From Adiantum capillus-veneris (lineage: Eukaryota; Streptophyta; Polypodiopsida; Polypodiales; Pteridaceae), in assembly GCA_014529385.2 (NCBI GenBank), contig CM043967.1, positions 83,706,278 to 83,770,277 on the forward strand: 64,000 bases of DNA. The letters are read 5' to 3'. The position numbers were made by a program, and so were the translations under genes. Position 1 is the first letter of the stretch. Every line of letters starts with the position of its first letter. Under the pieces are notes generated by a model that was given only the letters and a program-made list of their open reading frames with translations, searched no databases and was not told where the DNA came from. Shown here in pieces: positions 50,017 through 61,845 of the stretch.

Positions 50017-50382
50017 GTTGAAGTAGTTGGTTGGGTAGCATATGTATCGCAGAATGCTTGGATTCAAGGTGGCATAGTTCAGGATAACATTTTGTTCGGT
50101 GGGCCTTATGAGAAGGAGCACTATCAGAAGGCAATAAGAGCATCTTCCCTTGAAAAAGACATTCAAGGATTTTCTTTCGGTGATCTTACGGAGATTGGAG
50201 AACGAGGTCTGAATATGAGTGGAGGGCAAAAGCAAAGAATCCAACTTGCAAGATCTTTGTATAGTGATGCATATATTTATCTTTTGGATGACCCCTTTAG
50301 TGCTGTGGAATCCAACTGTGACACTACTGGTTACATCATGCAAGAGGCAAACCAAGTCATCTTTGATGAAATTAAGCTTTGA
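50017..50382 (+). pseudogene. ABCC-type ABC transporter exon fragment
   Basis: The exon starts right after TTTTTGTAG. It encodes [13 protein letters not shown] (Q-loop), [17 protein letters not shown], a [17 protein letters not shown] stretch, the signature [16 protein letters not shown], and Walker B with D-loop, [12 protein letters not shown]. The order and wording match nucleotide-binding domain 1 of plant ABCC (MRP-type) vacuolar exporters of conjugates. Walker A, the H-loop and all membrane spans are absent. Recognisable homology stops after SAVE, and the frame then runs through unrelated codons to a stop at 50380-50382. The conserved reading frame suggests a recent capture. It lies on the same strand as the transposase upstream and 1.9 kb before a possible CACTA end. 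Confidence 0.88.
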
Positions 50383-51367
50383 CTTTATCTATGGTATAAA
50401 GGTTGATGTTGTGATGAGGCCGAGGATCTTTTATCTACTACGAGCACAAGTATTGAATGTTGGTGGTTCACCTAGTTTTGATATAGCCGAGTGCATCACT
50501 TGTCATGGCCATTTGCTCTTGATGCGCCTTTCAAAGCTGTATAATGTAATATTGTAAGACTAGAGTAGCGCATCAAATTCATACAATCATACACAAGATC
50601 CTGAAAGATTGATGTTTCACTGGCATAAAATTAACTTTGGGTATGATGAACTATAAACTAAAATTTGACCTGCACAATGAACTAAATTTTGATCTGCCCA
50701 TAGAGCTGGTGTCAATATGTATGTTCGTTGTTAGTCCATTTCTGCAAATTGTTTTGTACCCAAAAAAATAATAATACATTGGATGCATAGGATGACTTGT
50801 TTTGATACCTTCATGGATAGGGTGTCAATTGTCTCTATGCTGGCAAGTGATTGTTAAATTGGAAGTGTCTGTCTCGATTGTATAATTGGTGTCTTTTGGG
50901 CTAATATAACCATTGTATAGGAAATTATGGTCAAGAGATGAGGTTTTTATTTTGTGTGGGTTGTAACTTGTTGCTCGCCTTGCAGGAGTGGTTTGAAGTT
51001 AGTTTGCAACTGCTAATTTTTTGCTCTCCATGTCATTAATGAAAAGACATTTTTCAACATAGAACAGTGTATTGATATGTAATCAATGTGAACATTATTA
51101 CAAGGAACAATGTATTGATCAATAAGAAAAGTGAAGTCCATTGCACAAGGGAACATCACTTCTATGGTTGAATGAAACATATAGATATAACAGAAATAAA
51201 GCACATAAGTAGCATATATCAAGTTGTGAAATGTGGCAATCTTGTAGTATGATAGGAGTTTGTAATGAATGTGATGAATCTTTTGTTTGTGATGGTGTTT
51301 GTTTGGCAGGAGGTCATGTTACGTAAAGAGATCAATTAAGGACATTTGGGGAAACCTCAAAAGAAAG

Positions 51368-51368
<1 letters not shown>
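50383..51368. other. No recognised gene
   Basis: AT-rich unique sequence between the ABCC fragment and a CT microsatellite. No motif found. Confidence 0.5.

Positions 51369-51421
<53 letters not shown>
51369..51421. repeat. (CT)n microsatellite
   Basis: About 26 uninterrupted CT units. Confidence 0.97.
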
Positions 51422-51425
<4 letters not shown>

Positions 51426-51811
51426 ACGCTTGTGTGGAGATTTTTCCGATTTTAGACGGGCCATTACTCAAGTTTTCATAAGGCAAGAAACCTTCTTCTC
51501 CTCGACATGTGAAAACAAAGGAGCCTATGCGAGTGGCAGATAGTCAGAAGGTGATGGGCCAACGGTACTACTAGGGCTACATGTTCCCATGTGGTATGTC
51601 TTCCATGTGCTAGCGAGTTTCAAGTGGTGGCACACTGGCCTGCAGGTTGACATGATGGGGAGGCTGCCATGTGCTCGCATGGTTTAGAAGGAGGGTGATA
51701 GGCAGCAGTCGACGAGGGAGGAAGGGAGGGCGATAGGCAGCAAGCAAGGAGGGAGGAAGGAAGAAAGAAAGAAAGAGGCTCCCACTTACGGCGAATATTT
51801 CATAGTAATGG

Positions 51812-51902
51812 CCAGTTTTCTTTTAAGACAAGCGAGTAGGCAACGTAGAATAGGCACAAGCAATACCACTTTTACAGAAAAACAATTCAATTTCTAGTAG
51901 TG
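51812..51902. mobile_element. Candidate CACTA right end (element E2)
   Basis: TTTCTAGTAGTG at 51891-51902 is the inverse of CACTACTAGAAA, a known plant CACTA terminus type. The transposase at 45453-48692 and the ABCC exon would lie inside. The partner left end and target duplication were not found, so the call is tentative. Confidence 0.42.
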
Positions 51903-52289
51903 GCAAGGAGTTACAATATTATGGATATGTCCCTCTTCGCAAGATTGAAAATGCCTTTAATAGTAGATTTCTCTAATATTGCCCTCACTTTTTGAAATTT
52001 TCCTCATTATTATGTTGAATTATAAAAAGTTAAGAGACTAACAAGTGAGAAATATATTTCACAACTGTGAATGTTAAAAGTCCTTGAGTGAATTATTTTC
52101 CCTAATGGGAAAAGTGGACGGAACTTTTCATTCATGTGACTTCTAGTGTGGAAAAGTTTCACACGAGAGAAAAAGTCCTCCAAAAAATATCCACATCATT
52201 TCTCACGAAGGAAAAATAAGTGACTTGTGGTAAAAATAGTGTGAATTTATTCCCTTATGTGACTTTATAGTGTGAAAAACTCTAAAACT
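51903..52289. other. End of the 11.8-kb block, no gene recognised
   Basis: AT-rich. The junction to the expansin is at about 52290 (CTTGTGGG then TGCATTGCTG). Confidence 0.5.
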
Positions 52290-52781
52290 TCTTGTGGGTG
52301 CATTGCTGAAGAATCGATGACGATCACAGCCACCAATCTGTGTCCTCCCAACAATGCCCTGCCCAACAATGCGGGCGGCTGGTGCAACCCACCTCTCCAG
52401 CACTTCAACATGGCGTAGCCAGCCTTTGAGAAGATTGGAGTTTACAGGGGCGGCATCGTGCCTATGGAGTACCGCCGGGTGCCCTGTGCCAAGAAGGGTG
52501 GCATCCACTTCACCATGAATGGTCACGCCTACTTCAACCTGGTCCTCATTACGAATGTGGTAGGAGTGGGTGATGTGCACTCCGTCTCCGTCAAGGGCTC
52601 GAGCACGGGATGGCAAGCCATGACCAGAAACTGGGGCCAGAATTGGCAGAGCAATGCGCGGCTGGATGGCCAGAGCCTCTCCTTCCAGGTCACCACCAGC
52701 GACGGCCGCACCCTCACCTTCTACGACGTGGCGCCCGCGGATTGGCGCTTCCACCAAACCTTCAGCGGCGAGAAATTCTAG
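52290..52781 (+). pseudogene. Expansin pseudogene, 3' part of exon 2
   Basis: Homology to the intact gene resumes at the codon region WCIAGESVT and continues to the same C-terminal GEKF and stop. About 410 bp are missing: most of exon 1, the intron and the start of exon 2, including the signal peptide and the GGACGYG motif. The HFD motif has become HFN, and four codons later a Gln codon is TAG (about 52418-52420). Downstream the frame is open (52458-52781) and still encodes most of the CBM63-like domain with NWGQNWQ. It cannot give a working expansin. Its promoter copy lies 11.8 kb away. Confidence 0.95.
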
Positions 52782-53091
52782 CTTCAATATCTGGTCACCC
52801 AAAGTAGACTAGCCGCTATCTACTTCATTTGGGATTGGGAGAACAACAATATTCTACACTGTATTATATATACCGATGGGGGACTTGTGCTAGCATCATC
52901 TAGCGAGCTGAGGTTGCACCCAATTATATTTACAGCCCGCAAGCCAGATTGTTCAATGTGATAAAGCCATCCCTCCAGCACCAACCACATCATCAACGTC
53001 ATTCTTACCCATGTAATGAGTGGGGCATCTTTGCTCGTCGTGACCGTCGAAGATGTTTGGGATGTTCGCCGATTTGCGCGCGCAATGTAAA

Positions 53092-53171
<80 letters not shown>

Positions 53172-55810
53172 GTTTGTCATGCTAATATGTCTCCTCTACT
53201 CTAATTTTCTCATTGGTTATGGCATGCTAGAGATGTCTAGTTTCGTTCTTCTCAAACATGTTATGATAGCACCTGTGGACATTGTTGAAATTCTTATGAC
53301 ATTGGTGCGCTTTCATTGATTAAGGGGCATGTGCATGTGTAAAACTTTCCCAAGTTTTATCGACCTTGTATCTTTTCTGCTAATTGTGTTTCATTAGCAT
53401 CCATGGCAGTCATGTTCTCATCCATAGCTCGATCTTTGTTTGGATCTCCAATGGCATCCTTAAAATACATAAACTACATATCCTACACAATCTTCGCCAT
53501 AAAAGCACAATGCCGAGCCATAAAACTGTCAAATCAATCCCTACATAGGATTTCTTGCTCTCCTCGATCGATGTGGTCCAAGATCAATGTCGAGAACCGT
53601 ACATTATAATTGCAACCTTCTTGCACCGGAAGTCTTCAACAAAGACCATACCAAACTCCTCATCAAGAATTTCCTCCTTTAGAAGGAACCGAACCCCAAA
53701 TGGGCCCCTTTAGATTAAGGTTGATTCTGCAGTGGCCAATAGGAAGAGGGTGACAACCCAAGATGTCATTGTTTGCAGTGGCCAATAGGAAGAGGGTGAC
53801 AACCACAAGATGTCATTGTTTGCATCATAGCTTGTTCTCCCCCCCTTGGTCCCCCCCGCCCCCTCCCTCTCTCTCTCCACTTGGAAAGAGTCCAAAAACA
53901 TTCAAAAGCATTTTCTTGTAACTTTCTCAAGTGAAGATACAACTAGCTTACATGCCCCTTCTCCTTGAGTCCAGAGGACTTCCTATTAAGTTTATGGGCA
54001 TGGCCAGAGTTTTTAGCTAAAGAATCACCAAAGCTCTCAGTATTAGTTTCCTAGAATTCTAAGAGAGACAAGTATGATGTCCAAAAGACTCATTGAAGAA
54101 AATCAAGATGGACGGAGTGACATCAAGATTAGGTTTGGAAAATCGAACAGAACATGCTTTTTACTTCATGGTCCATCACTAGATTCACAATAAAAAAGGC
54201 TTTCCTATAGTTCCCCCAATGACAAATTAAGCATATTTTTCTCTGTTAGAGGAGACCATACTCACCCATACAATGCTTGCATCTATTTCCTTTTCCCAAT
54301 CTGTACCATAGGAGTGATATAGCCTAGCTTGCAAACCCTTAAATGTGAGACCAACCATTTGAGTATAGAGAGAGAGTCTATTTCATTCAAATCTGAAAAC
54401 CCTTTCTCTCGAGCCTTTCCACTTGAAAGCTTCTTCACACCCCTAGTGTTCAATAAAGTTTTTTTCCTAAAGGGTTTCCTCCTTGCCAAGATGCAAACGG
54501 AAAATAGTAGTAGAACTTTCTATATTTATAGGATTTTCGAACTATTTTCTTGTATATTTTACAGGTTTTTCTTTCCTTGACCTTGGTTTGCAACTGTTAC
54601 CTTTGATTGTCAATTGGCTCAAGTCTAAGCTGACGCAAACCTTTCTTGAACACTACCACACCTTATACTTTTTTCTTTTTAGAATTTAGCTAGTTATTAT
54701 CAATTAGTTCATTTGTTTTTGGAGGCTTGTGGCCCTTACTTCTCAATTTCAGCCATCTAAAGGTTTATATTTATTGCCTTTGAGATTTAAACGTTTTTCT
54801 ATTTTTGCATTGGATTTTGAACAACCCAAAATTTGAAATTAATCCATTGAAGTCCTTTTCCAATATCCACATCAAAATGACCTACACATGTTATTTTTCT
54901 AGAAGAGACTTTTTTTTAAAGTAGCTCAAAACCACTCGTGGTATTCTATGTTCCCTTAATCACCAACAACTTAGCACAGTAACCCAATTACTTATAAGGC
55001 CCTTTTGATCTATTATTTTTTTCATAATGAGCCAATTGGATCACCTGACCATGACTCACTCAAATTTGGCATCCTTGGGGCCCTTTCATTATTTTCTTTC
55101 TCTTTTTTTTTGATACATTTGACATATTTCTAGGACTTACTCTTTCATCTAACTTGCCACTCCATAGATCCTCAGCATGACCTGAACTAGATGACTTTGT
55201 AGAAGACCAGTCAAAACCTATCGTATTGTGCAGCCACATTATCATTCACATCATCCCCAAAACCATCTTTTCTATGAGTATGTGAGTTCACCAAGAGAGT
55301 TTTTTTAATTTCAATAAAGGTAGATGTTACATCGATAAAAAGGGTTCTTAAACATCACTTTTAGACAAAATTCTATAGGTTTTAAAGGAAGAAGGGGCAT
55401 TTAACTCATGAAAATATGTATGTGAAGAGGGGTTATTTAAATGTAACTTGAAGCAGGTGATATATATAGAGGGTTTTGTAATAGTGGATGCCTCAAGGAA
55501 GTACTATCCACCTCCATGTGACCTCAACATTGTACATATTTTGCTGTGTTTTTCAACTATAACCAAGAAATTTTGAAGAAAGTGCGTAACCGCCTCAATT
55601 TTATCTGCCATGAAAGTGTTCAAGGGCTATTTTTTAAACTCCTTGTTTGTGATTTTTTAACAAATAAAGTACACCCATTTCCTATTAAATTTTTATATCT
55701 TTTCCCAATTCCTTTTTATGGTACCCTTTTGTATGTGACAACATGAGAAGAAAAGAACTTTAATAAGCTCGTCTACTGCACTCACGTGATAGTCACATAA
55801 TTATTAAGTG

Positions 55811-55811
<1 letters not shown>
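52782..55811. repeat. Expansin downstream block X, unit 2
   Basis: Single copy of the X block. CT-AC microsatellite at 53094-53166. A unit-2-specific 47-bp tandem duplication (GTGGCCAATAGGAAGAGGGT twice) lies at about 53730-53823. No gene recognised. Confidence 0.9.
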
Positions 55812-55843
<32 letters not shown>

Positions 55844-55848
55844 CCTTA
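55812..55848. other. Poly-C tract and empty CACTA target site
   Basis: Poly-C, CCGCC, a single TTA (55846-55848), then GTAGAAGGTACC. The left flank equals 23881-23888 and the right flank equals 29043 onward, with no transposon between. Confidence 0.93.
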
Positions 55849-56290
55849 GTAGAAGGTACCAAAATTAGATCAGACCATTGAGAACATTTATTTCTTTCCA
55901 GAACACATAAGTTACATAGGCAAATGCTATAACGGAGGAAAAAATAAAAGTTCAATAACTTCTTGACAAAGTAAGGCATGCAAACATTACATTCATGCAT
56001 TGGTTTCATTACAGAGGCTCCATGGATCATGACTGTTTACATACTATATTGGAGGCTCGTTGGGACACTTGATGTACCAAGTATCTTTCTCGCAAGGTGC
56101 ATTTCAATGTTGCATGCACAGACTCTAGTATGGTTGAAAGACTTGATGTATCGAGTACCTTTCTTGCAAGGTGCATTTTGAAGTTGCATGCACAAACTTC
56201 AATATGGTTGAAAGAAACTGGCCCCAACAAATCAACAAGCATCGGAGATAGAGCATGTGTGCCTCAAAATGGTGATTGAACAAATGCCAA
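55849..56290. repeat. Truncated segmental unit 3
   Basis: Matches the start of units 1 and 2, including the 74-bp tandem repeat (56066-56213). Similarity ends near ATGCCAAC at about 56292, before the palindrome array. Confidence 0.9.
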
Positions 56291-56435
56291 CCATTTTTCA
56301 TGCATTGGTTGACGGCATCCAATTGCTCACTCAGTTGGCATTGTACATTGCGATCTACATCCATATAATATAATGTTAGATTTTACACTAACAAATTAAT
56401 CTTGCATTGGCATTATCGATTGGGACATGATACTT

Positions 56436-56789
56436 AGAATCCCAACCAAGTGGGTGCCAACTAATGATGTATATAATACAGCTAAAACTTTGACAATAGT
56501 TTTGGAGGCAAAGCGTGCAAGAGAATATGAAATTTCAAAGAGTCCATAGATTGCTCCAAAAATCTATGATCCATAATGTAGTGATGCCTACACAAAGGTT
56601 AGTGATATATGTGTGCTTGATTTTGTATACAAGATGTTGATAGATTTGTGGAGTGTTGCTAGGAGACTATTTTTCAAAGATGAAGTGTTTTGTCACCCTG
56701 ACCACGATACTCTATAAGCCATTCAACAAAAGGTGGACACATGGAAGAAAATGAGGCCAAAAGTTTTTAATATTTTGGTTCTTTTTTAA
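56436..56789 (+). pseudogene. Decayed open frame, unidentified
   Basis: One frame is protein-like over about 117 codons (IPTKWVPTNDVYNTAKTL, VLDFVYKMLIDLWSVARR, VDTWKKMRPK) but has three in-frame stops before it ends at 56789. I do not recognise a family. Confidence 0.35.
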
Positions 56790-56997
56790 AGAGAATTTAA
56801 AGATAGATCCTAACCCTATTCAAGGGCCTCTCATTGATCTTACACCGACTATTTCTCCGGCATAAACACTTAAAATTTAGAAATGTTTGTTCTGATTTTT
56901 CATCTGGGTTTTTCCTTTGGACCAACTGTCTATAATCAATTGTGTTGATTACTATACACATAAATTGTTTTTCATTTGGGCCAATTATCTATAATTG

Positions 56998-57796
56998 TAT
57001 TGGTTACTCTATTTTTTGAATGCTTTTTCACTTGGACAACTATCTATAATTGGGTTGATTACTTTGTTTATGCATTTTGATTTCTATGGTATGATGCGAT
57101 CTTGTCATGGTTGATAAACATTTTGAGCTAAACAATGAAAGAGGAGATGTTCAAGAGAACAATGTTTGTCCCAGTTGTTTAATATTTGTCTATTTGTGAA
57201 TTGCAGTTTTGAGATACCATGGCTGAGCAAGACAAAATAGATGATGCACAACCTATCCCAATAAATCATCACCAAGAAAATCTTAATGCATTTCAATGCA
57301 TGAAGTCTCTACCACATGGCATGTCAACACAACAAGCGACATGCGCAACTTGTTGGCTATCCAAATAGGCAAACCCAAACCATATGCAATGGAAGGATAT
57401 AAAAAAAGAAGTGACCAAGAAAATGATCAAGACAATATGGCCATGTAAAGACACACAATCAAGGAAGGCTAGTGAAAGTATCAAGTTGTCAACACCAAGA
57501 GATCAAAGAAAGCGTTGAGAATATCTACTTGGAAGTCTTTAAGCATCCATGGCACAACGTAGATTATGCTTTGCAGTTTGCAAAGATGTTGTATGCACAA
57601 TTTGTCCATCAACATGTGGTATACTTCTTCTCAAAGGAGACTACCGTGGTCACACATGATATAAGAGAGAGTTGTGTGACATTCACATTAGAGAAGTTGG
57701 TGCTAATAGTTGAAGGCGCAAAGATAAACTTGAAAAAGGAAAAAGACATTTTGATGACACAATTAATGGAGAAGGATGCAAAAATCACATAGTTCC
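56998..57796 (+). repeat. Direct repeat R1, left of the Penelope-like element
   Basis: Starts GTATTGGTTACTC and ends CACATAGTTCC. R2 at 61094-61807 matches it except for about 75 bp missing from R2. R1 contains MAEQDKIDDAQPIP and a frame with YALQFAKMLYAQFVHQH that I do not recognise. Before and into R1 there are three imperfect 60-bp units (56916-57065). Confidence 0.88.
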
Positions 57797-60080
57797 ATCC
57801 ACGCCTACAACAACATGCCACAATTTTGCATGTGAAACAGCCCTTGAATCTGCAACTGTATTTGCAAAATTTTGTCCACACAACAACAACAATCGTGATG
57901 ACCCCAATCACCACCACAACAACAACCGAAATGTCAACAAGGACAACGACAACAAGGACAATGACAACAAGGACAACGACAACAAGGACGACAACAACAA
58001 CCACAAGCGTGTCTACAATGATTCGGGAAACAGAAAAGGGAGAAGGGATTATGGCCTTCTTGTCCAACCTCTTGGTTACACTTGCTTTTTAGCAAGCCCC
58101 CCCTTCCTCCCATATCTTTGGATGAACACTCCCCGCTCTATCCCACCCTCCTTCGGAGAAACTGCACCCCTCTGTACCTCACCCTCATCTATCCTATCCT
58201 CTTTGCCGCCATCTCTACTAAAAAACCTTCCAAGGATAAAGACAAGGATAGAGGAAGGAAAAGACATAAATTTTGGCTTCCACTCATAAACCCACATGCC
58301 TATGAACTTAATATTTTTGGTAAGCTCCCTTCACACACCTTGTTCAACGACCATTGTACTAGCTTTGTTCACAATCTCACCACCCGACCGCCCTCTATTG
58401 ATGAAAATAAATGCTTAGACCTAGGCCTTAAATACACTCCCCCTCCCCCTAACCCCCCTCCCTAACTCATTGTTAAAGCCGTGACTCTTTAGCAAGGAGA
58501 CTACAACTCAAAATGTTTTTTCAATCACCCACATCCAACCCACCCTCCCCTTATAAAACCCCAAATCCTTCTTGGATGCCCCCCTCTTTAGATCCTACAC
58601 TAGAGAACATTGCATCCCTTAACCTCCTCAATCTTAGAGATGCTCTTTCCCACTACAAAACCGCCCGCTCTAAATTTCCTAAATTTGTCAATCGTGCCCT
58701 TAAAACCCTTTCAACGGACCACACTATAGTCAATAAACCGACGGATAAGAGCCTAGGCCTTACCATCGTGTCACGAGAATGGTATGAGCTAGAGGCCATT
58801 AGGCAACTCAACAACCCCTCCACATACCAACCTGTCACCCCACCACCACAAAATTACCTCGCCTCCTTACTCCATTCCATCACCATCAGATATACTCTGC
58901 TCACCCGTGATGAAACCTCCTTTATCCTCGCACCGCTCTTTAAACCTTTCAAACCATGTCCTATCCATTTCCTCCCTAAAATACACAAACCCTTACTTGT
59001 GGCCCGTCTTATCTACTCCTATCGCAGCTACTTATTTGAAAAAGCTTCCAAATGACTCCACTTTCGACTTTACCCCATCCTCCTTTCACAAAAACAACAC
59101 CTTAAAGAATCTTTATCCCTCATCATTGATCTCCGAACTAAACTCTTCCCTCCCCATTGTCTCCTCTTCACCTTTGATGTGACCTCCCTCTACCCTAGCA
59201 TCCCTATGTCTGAGGGATTCATAGCTCTCAAGAACACCATCACAAACTTCTTTGATACCACAAAAACGAAATTTATCATCTCACTAGCCACTGTTATTCT
59301 ATCACACCATTATCTTTGCTTTAAAGATAAAGTGTGGAAGAAAATCAAAGACACCACAATGGGATCTAATTTCACAATGGTATATGCGTGCCTATTTCTC
59401 TGCCACCTAGAAAACCACTCCCTCCTTATCCATAGTCCAAACCTAGCTTGTTACAAAAGGTTTATAGATGATGCTTTTAGGGTCTAGAGTGACACTCAAA
59501 GCTCACTCACCAACGCTCTTTCCTCTTACTCTTTCCCTTCACAAGAACATATAGTGATCACACCCATCATATCCTTGCATGAAGCTACCATCCTAGATGT
59601 CCATTTCTACAAGGGACAAACTTTCAACCAATATGATATCCTTGATTCCAATTGCTGCCAAAAGCCTCTCAACTTGTACCAATGTATCCCTTGGATCTCT
59701 TGGCACCCTCTCCACCAAAAAGTAGCCTTCATTAAAGCAAAACGCAAACGTTATATCATTAGGAAAAGCAATCCCTTATGATTGTCTCACTTAGAAACCT
59801 TTTCTTCCAACAGCGGATATCCAAGGAATTTCCTCCTTAAAATATTTTGTTTGATCATCTATAAAGAACGGACCGCTCTCTTAACCGAACTTTGTCTTCC
59901 AAAAATCCACTTTGAAACATCCTCAAACTCCCTTTTACACCAGAAATTCAAAGACTGAACCCAACCCTAACAATTGGCAAACCTCTCCATCTTTGTTGTA
60001 TTCTCTCCCCCACCCTTTTGTCTCTATAATATGTTGGAACAATGGATGCAACTTAGGCACTCTTCTAACTAAATCCAAAG
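57797..60080 (+). pseudogene. Penelope-like retroelement reverse transcriptase, frameshifted
   Basis: The N-terminal part (57830-58289) is Asn/Asp/His-rich, with repeated NKDNDNKD from a GACAACAAG minisatellite, then basic RKGRRDYG. After a frameshift come INPHAYELNIFGKLP and LDLGLKYTPPPP (58082-58465). Next is RALKTLSTDHTIVNKPTDK...SREWYELEAIRQL and PIHFLPKIHKP (58513-59055), the conserved RT N-terminal block of Penelope-like elements. Further frames give RT motif A, FDVTSLYPSIP (about 59180), motif B, MGSNFTMVYACLF (about 59360), and motif C, FIDDAF (about 59465). LDVHFYKG, ISWHPLHQKVAFIKAKRKRY and GYPRNFLL follow. At least three frameshifts or stops are present. No GIY-YIG endonuclease was seen downstream. 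Penelope-type RTs prime DNA synthesis at chromosome ends or nicks. Confidence 0.78.
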
Positions 60081-60496
60081 ACATAAATTGATTTTATATT
60101 AACTCTCTGTTATTACCTTGCCCTAGCTCCTACCTCTTATTTTTGCAGGTTGATCCTCAAATATCACTCCTCCCCCCTTAAAAGTTCTCTTGCAACAAAC
60201 TCCTTCCTGGCCACAACCACAACAACCCCCCCTTTTTTGGATTGTACGATCCCTTTTTTGGACTATACTTGGAACACTTTTTTAATTAACCTCTTCCCCC
60301 CTTGCTCCTTAGTTTCTCTTACACCCCCCCTGGATTGTACACCTTGAACTCCTCATAAATGTACACATTGATCTCCTTAATTATGAAATCTCTACCAAGT
60401 TTTGATTCAAAATCACCCTTCCCCTTTATACCACTTGTTTAGATATGTTTCATCAGAAAACATTTTAGCATCCAACCACTATTTGTGCAAAAAAGT

Positions 60497-60554
<58 letters not shown>

Positions 60555-60811
60555 CCAACATCCGTATGTAGGAGGTCTATTGCCCTTAAAACTTCTTATG
60601 TTACAAATCTTGCAGATCTTGCCACTAAAGTCCCCCCCCCACCGCCTAGCAAAAGCTCCTTATTTTTTAGTTTCCCCCCTCTTTTTGATACTCTTTTCCC
60701 AAAAAAAGTTACCCCATACTCTTTACTCACCATACACCCCTCTTCCATAAGTTAGGTAGGTAGCATCCTACCTAAACACCTTCTAGTACTTTCTCCTTTA
60801 AATTAAAACCC

Positions 60812-60847
<36 letters not shown>

Positions 60848-61093
60848 CCCCCTTCTCTTTTTCTTTCTCCCAACCCCACACCATTCTATATAAGAACATC
60901 TTCTCCCCTCTAGCCCATTCTAAAACTCCTTACTACTACCACTAATGAGCTTCTCTAGCAGCGAAACACATTTGGTACATCCCTAGACCAAAACCTTAAA
61001 CCTCTTGTTCTTCCCCCCCCCCCCCCCCCCCCCCCCCCCCTTTTTTCTAATACAAAGTTCTCCTCACGCTTGGAAGTTATTACCACTTCAGTC
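60081..61093. repeat. C/T-rich tail of the element with CT and poly-C runs
   Basis: (CT)n at 60499-60552, poly-C at about 60813-60844 and 61014-61040, and repeated TTTTTTGGA...TTGTAC words. No coding domain recognised. Confidence 0.85.
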
Positions 61094-61807
61094 GTATTGG
61101 TTACTCTATTTTTTGAATGTTTTTTCACTTGGACCGACTATCTACAATCGTGTTGATTACTTTGTTTATTCATTTTGGATTCTATCGTCTAATTTGATCT
61201 TGTCATTGTTGATAAACATTTTGAGCTAAACAATGAAAGAGTAGATGTTCGCAAGAACAATGTTTGTCCAAGATGTTTAATATCTGTCTATTTGTGAATT
61301 GCAATTCTGAGACACCATGGCTGAGCAAGACAAAATAGATGATGCACAACCTATCCCAATAGATCATCACCAAGAAAATCTTAATGCATTATAATGCATG
61401 AAGTCTCTACTACGTGGCATGTCAACACAACAATGCACAACTTGTTGGCTATCCAAATAGGAAGACCCAAACCATATGCAATGGAAAGATATAAAAAAAC
61501 AAGTGACAAAGAAAATGATCAAGACAGTATAAGATGCGCAAATCAAGGAAGGCTAGTGAAAAGTATCAAGCTCTCAACACCAAGAGATCAAAGAAAATGC
61601 TGAGAAGATCTACTTGGAAGTCTTTAAACATCCGGTGCACAACGCAGAATATGCCTTGTAATTTGCAAAGATGTTGTATGCACAATTTGTCCATCAACAT
61701 CCGGTAGAATTATTCTGAAAGGAGACTACCGTGGTCACACATGGTATATAAGAGAGCTGTGTGACATTCACAGTTAGTGGAGAAGGATGCCAAGATCACA
61801 TAGTTCC
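61094..61807 (+). repeat. Direct repeat R2, right of the Penelope-like element
   Basis: Counterpart of R1 (56998-57796), same orientation, shorter by one internal gap near 61770. Beyond its end the sequence continues into the RING-like frame, whereas R1 is cut at the same point. Confidence 0.88.
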
Positions 61808-61845
61808 TTGAAGTATTCCAAACACCTCCAGCGTCACAAGCTAGA

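Noticed and set aside
50331-50350. CACTACTGG inside the ABCC fragment as the left end of element E2
   Set aside because: Only the first seven bases agree with the inverted 51902 end, and it would leave the transposase outside the element.
57609-58067. 152-codon minus-strand frame rich in Val
   Set aside because: Reverse translation of the GACAACAAG minisatellite. The plus-strand RT leader is the better reading.
60942-60968. Hammerhead-ribozyme-like core (CTAATGAG, short stem, GAAAC) near the end of the Penelope-like element
   Set aside because: The invariant CTGATGA has G changed to A, stem III would be only two base pairs, and the bases that should form stem I do not pair.
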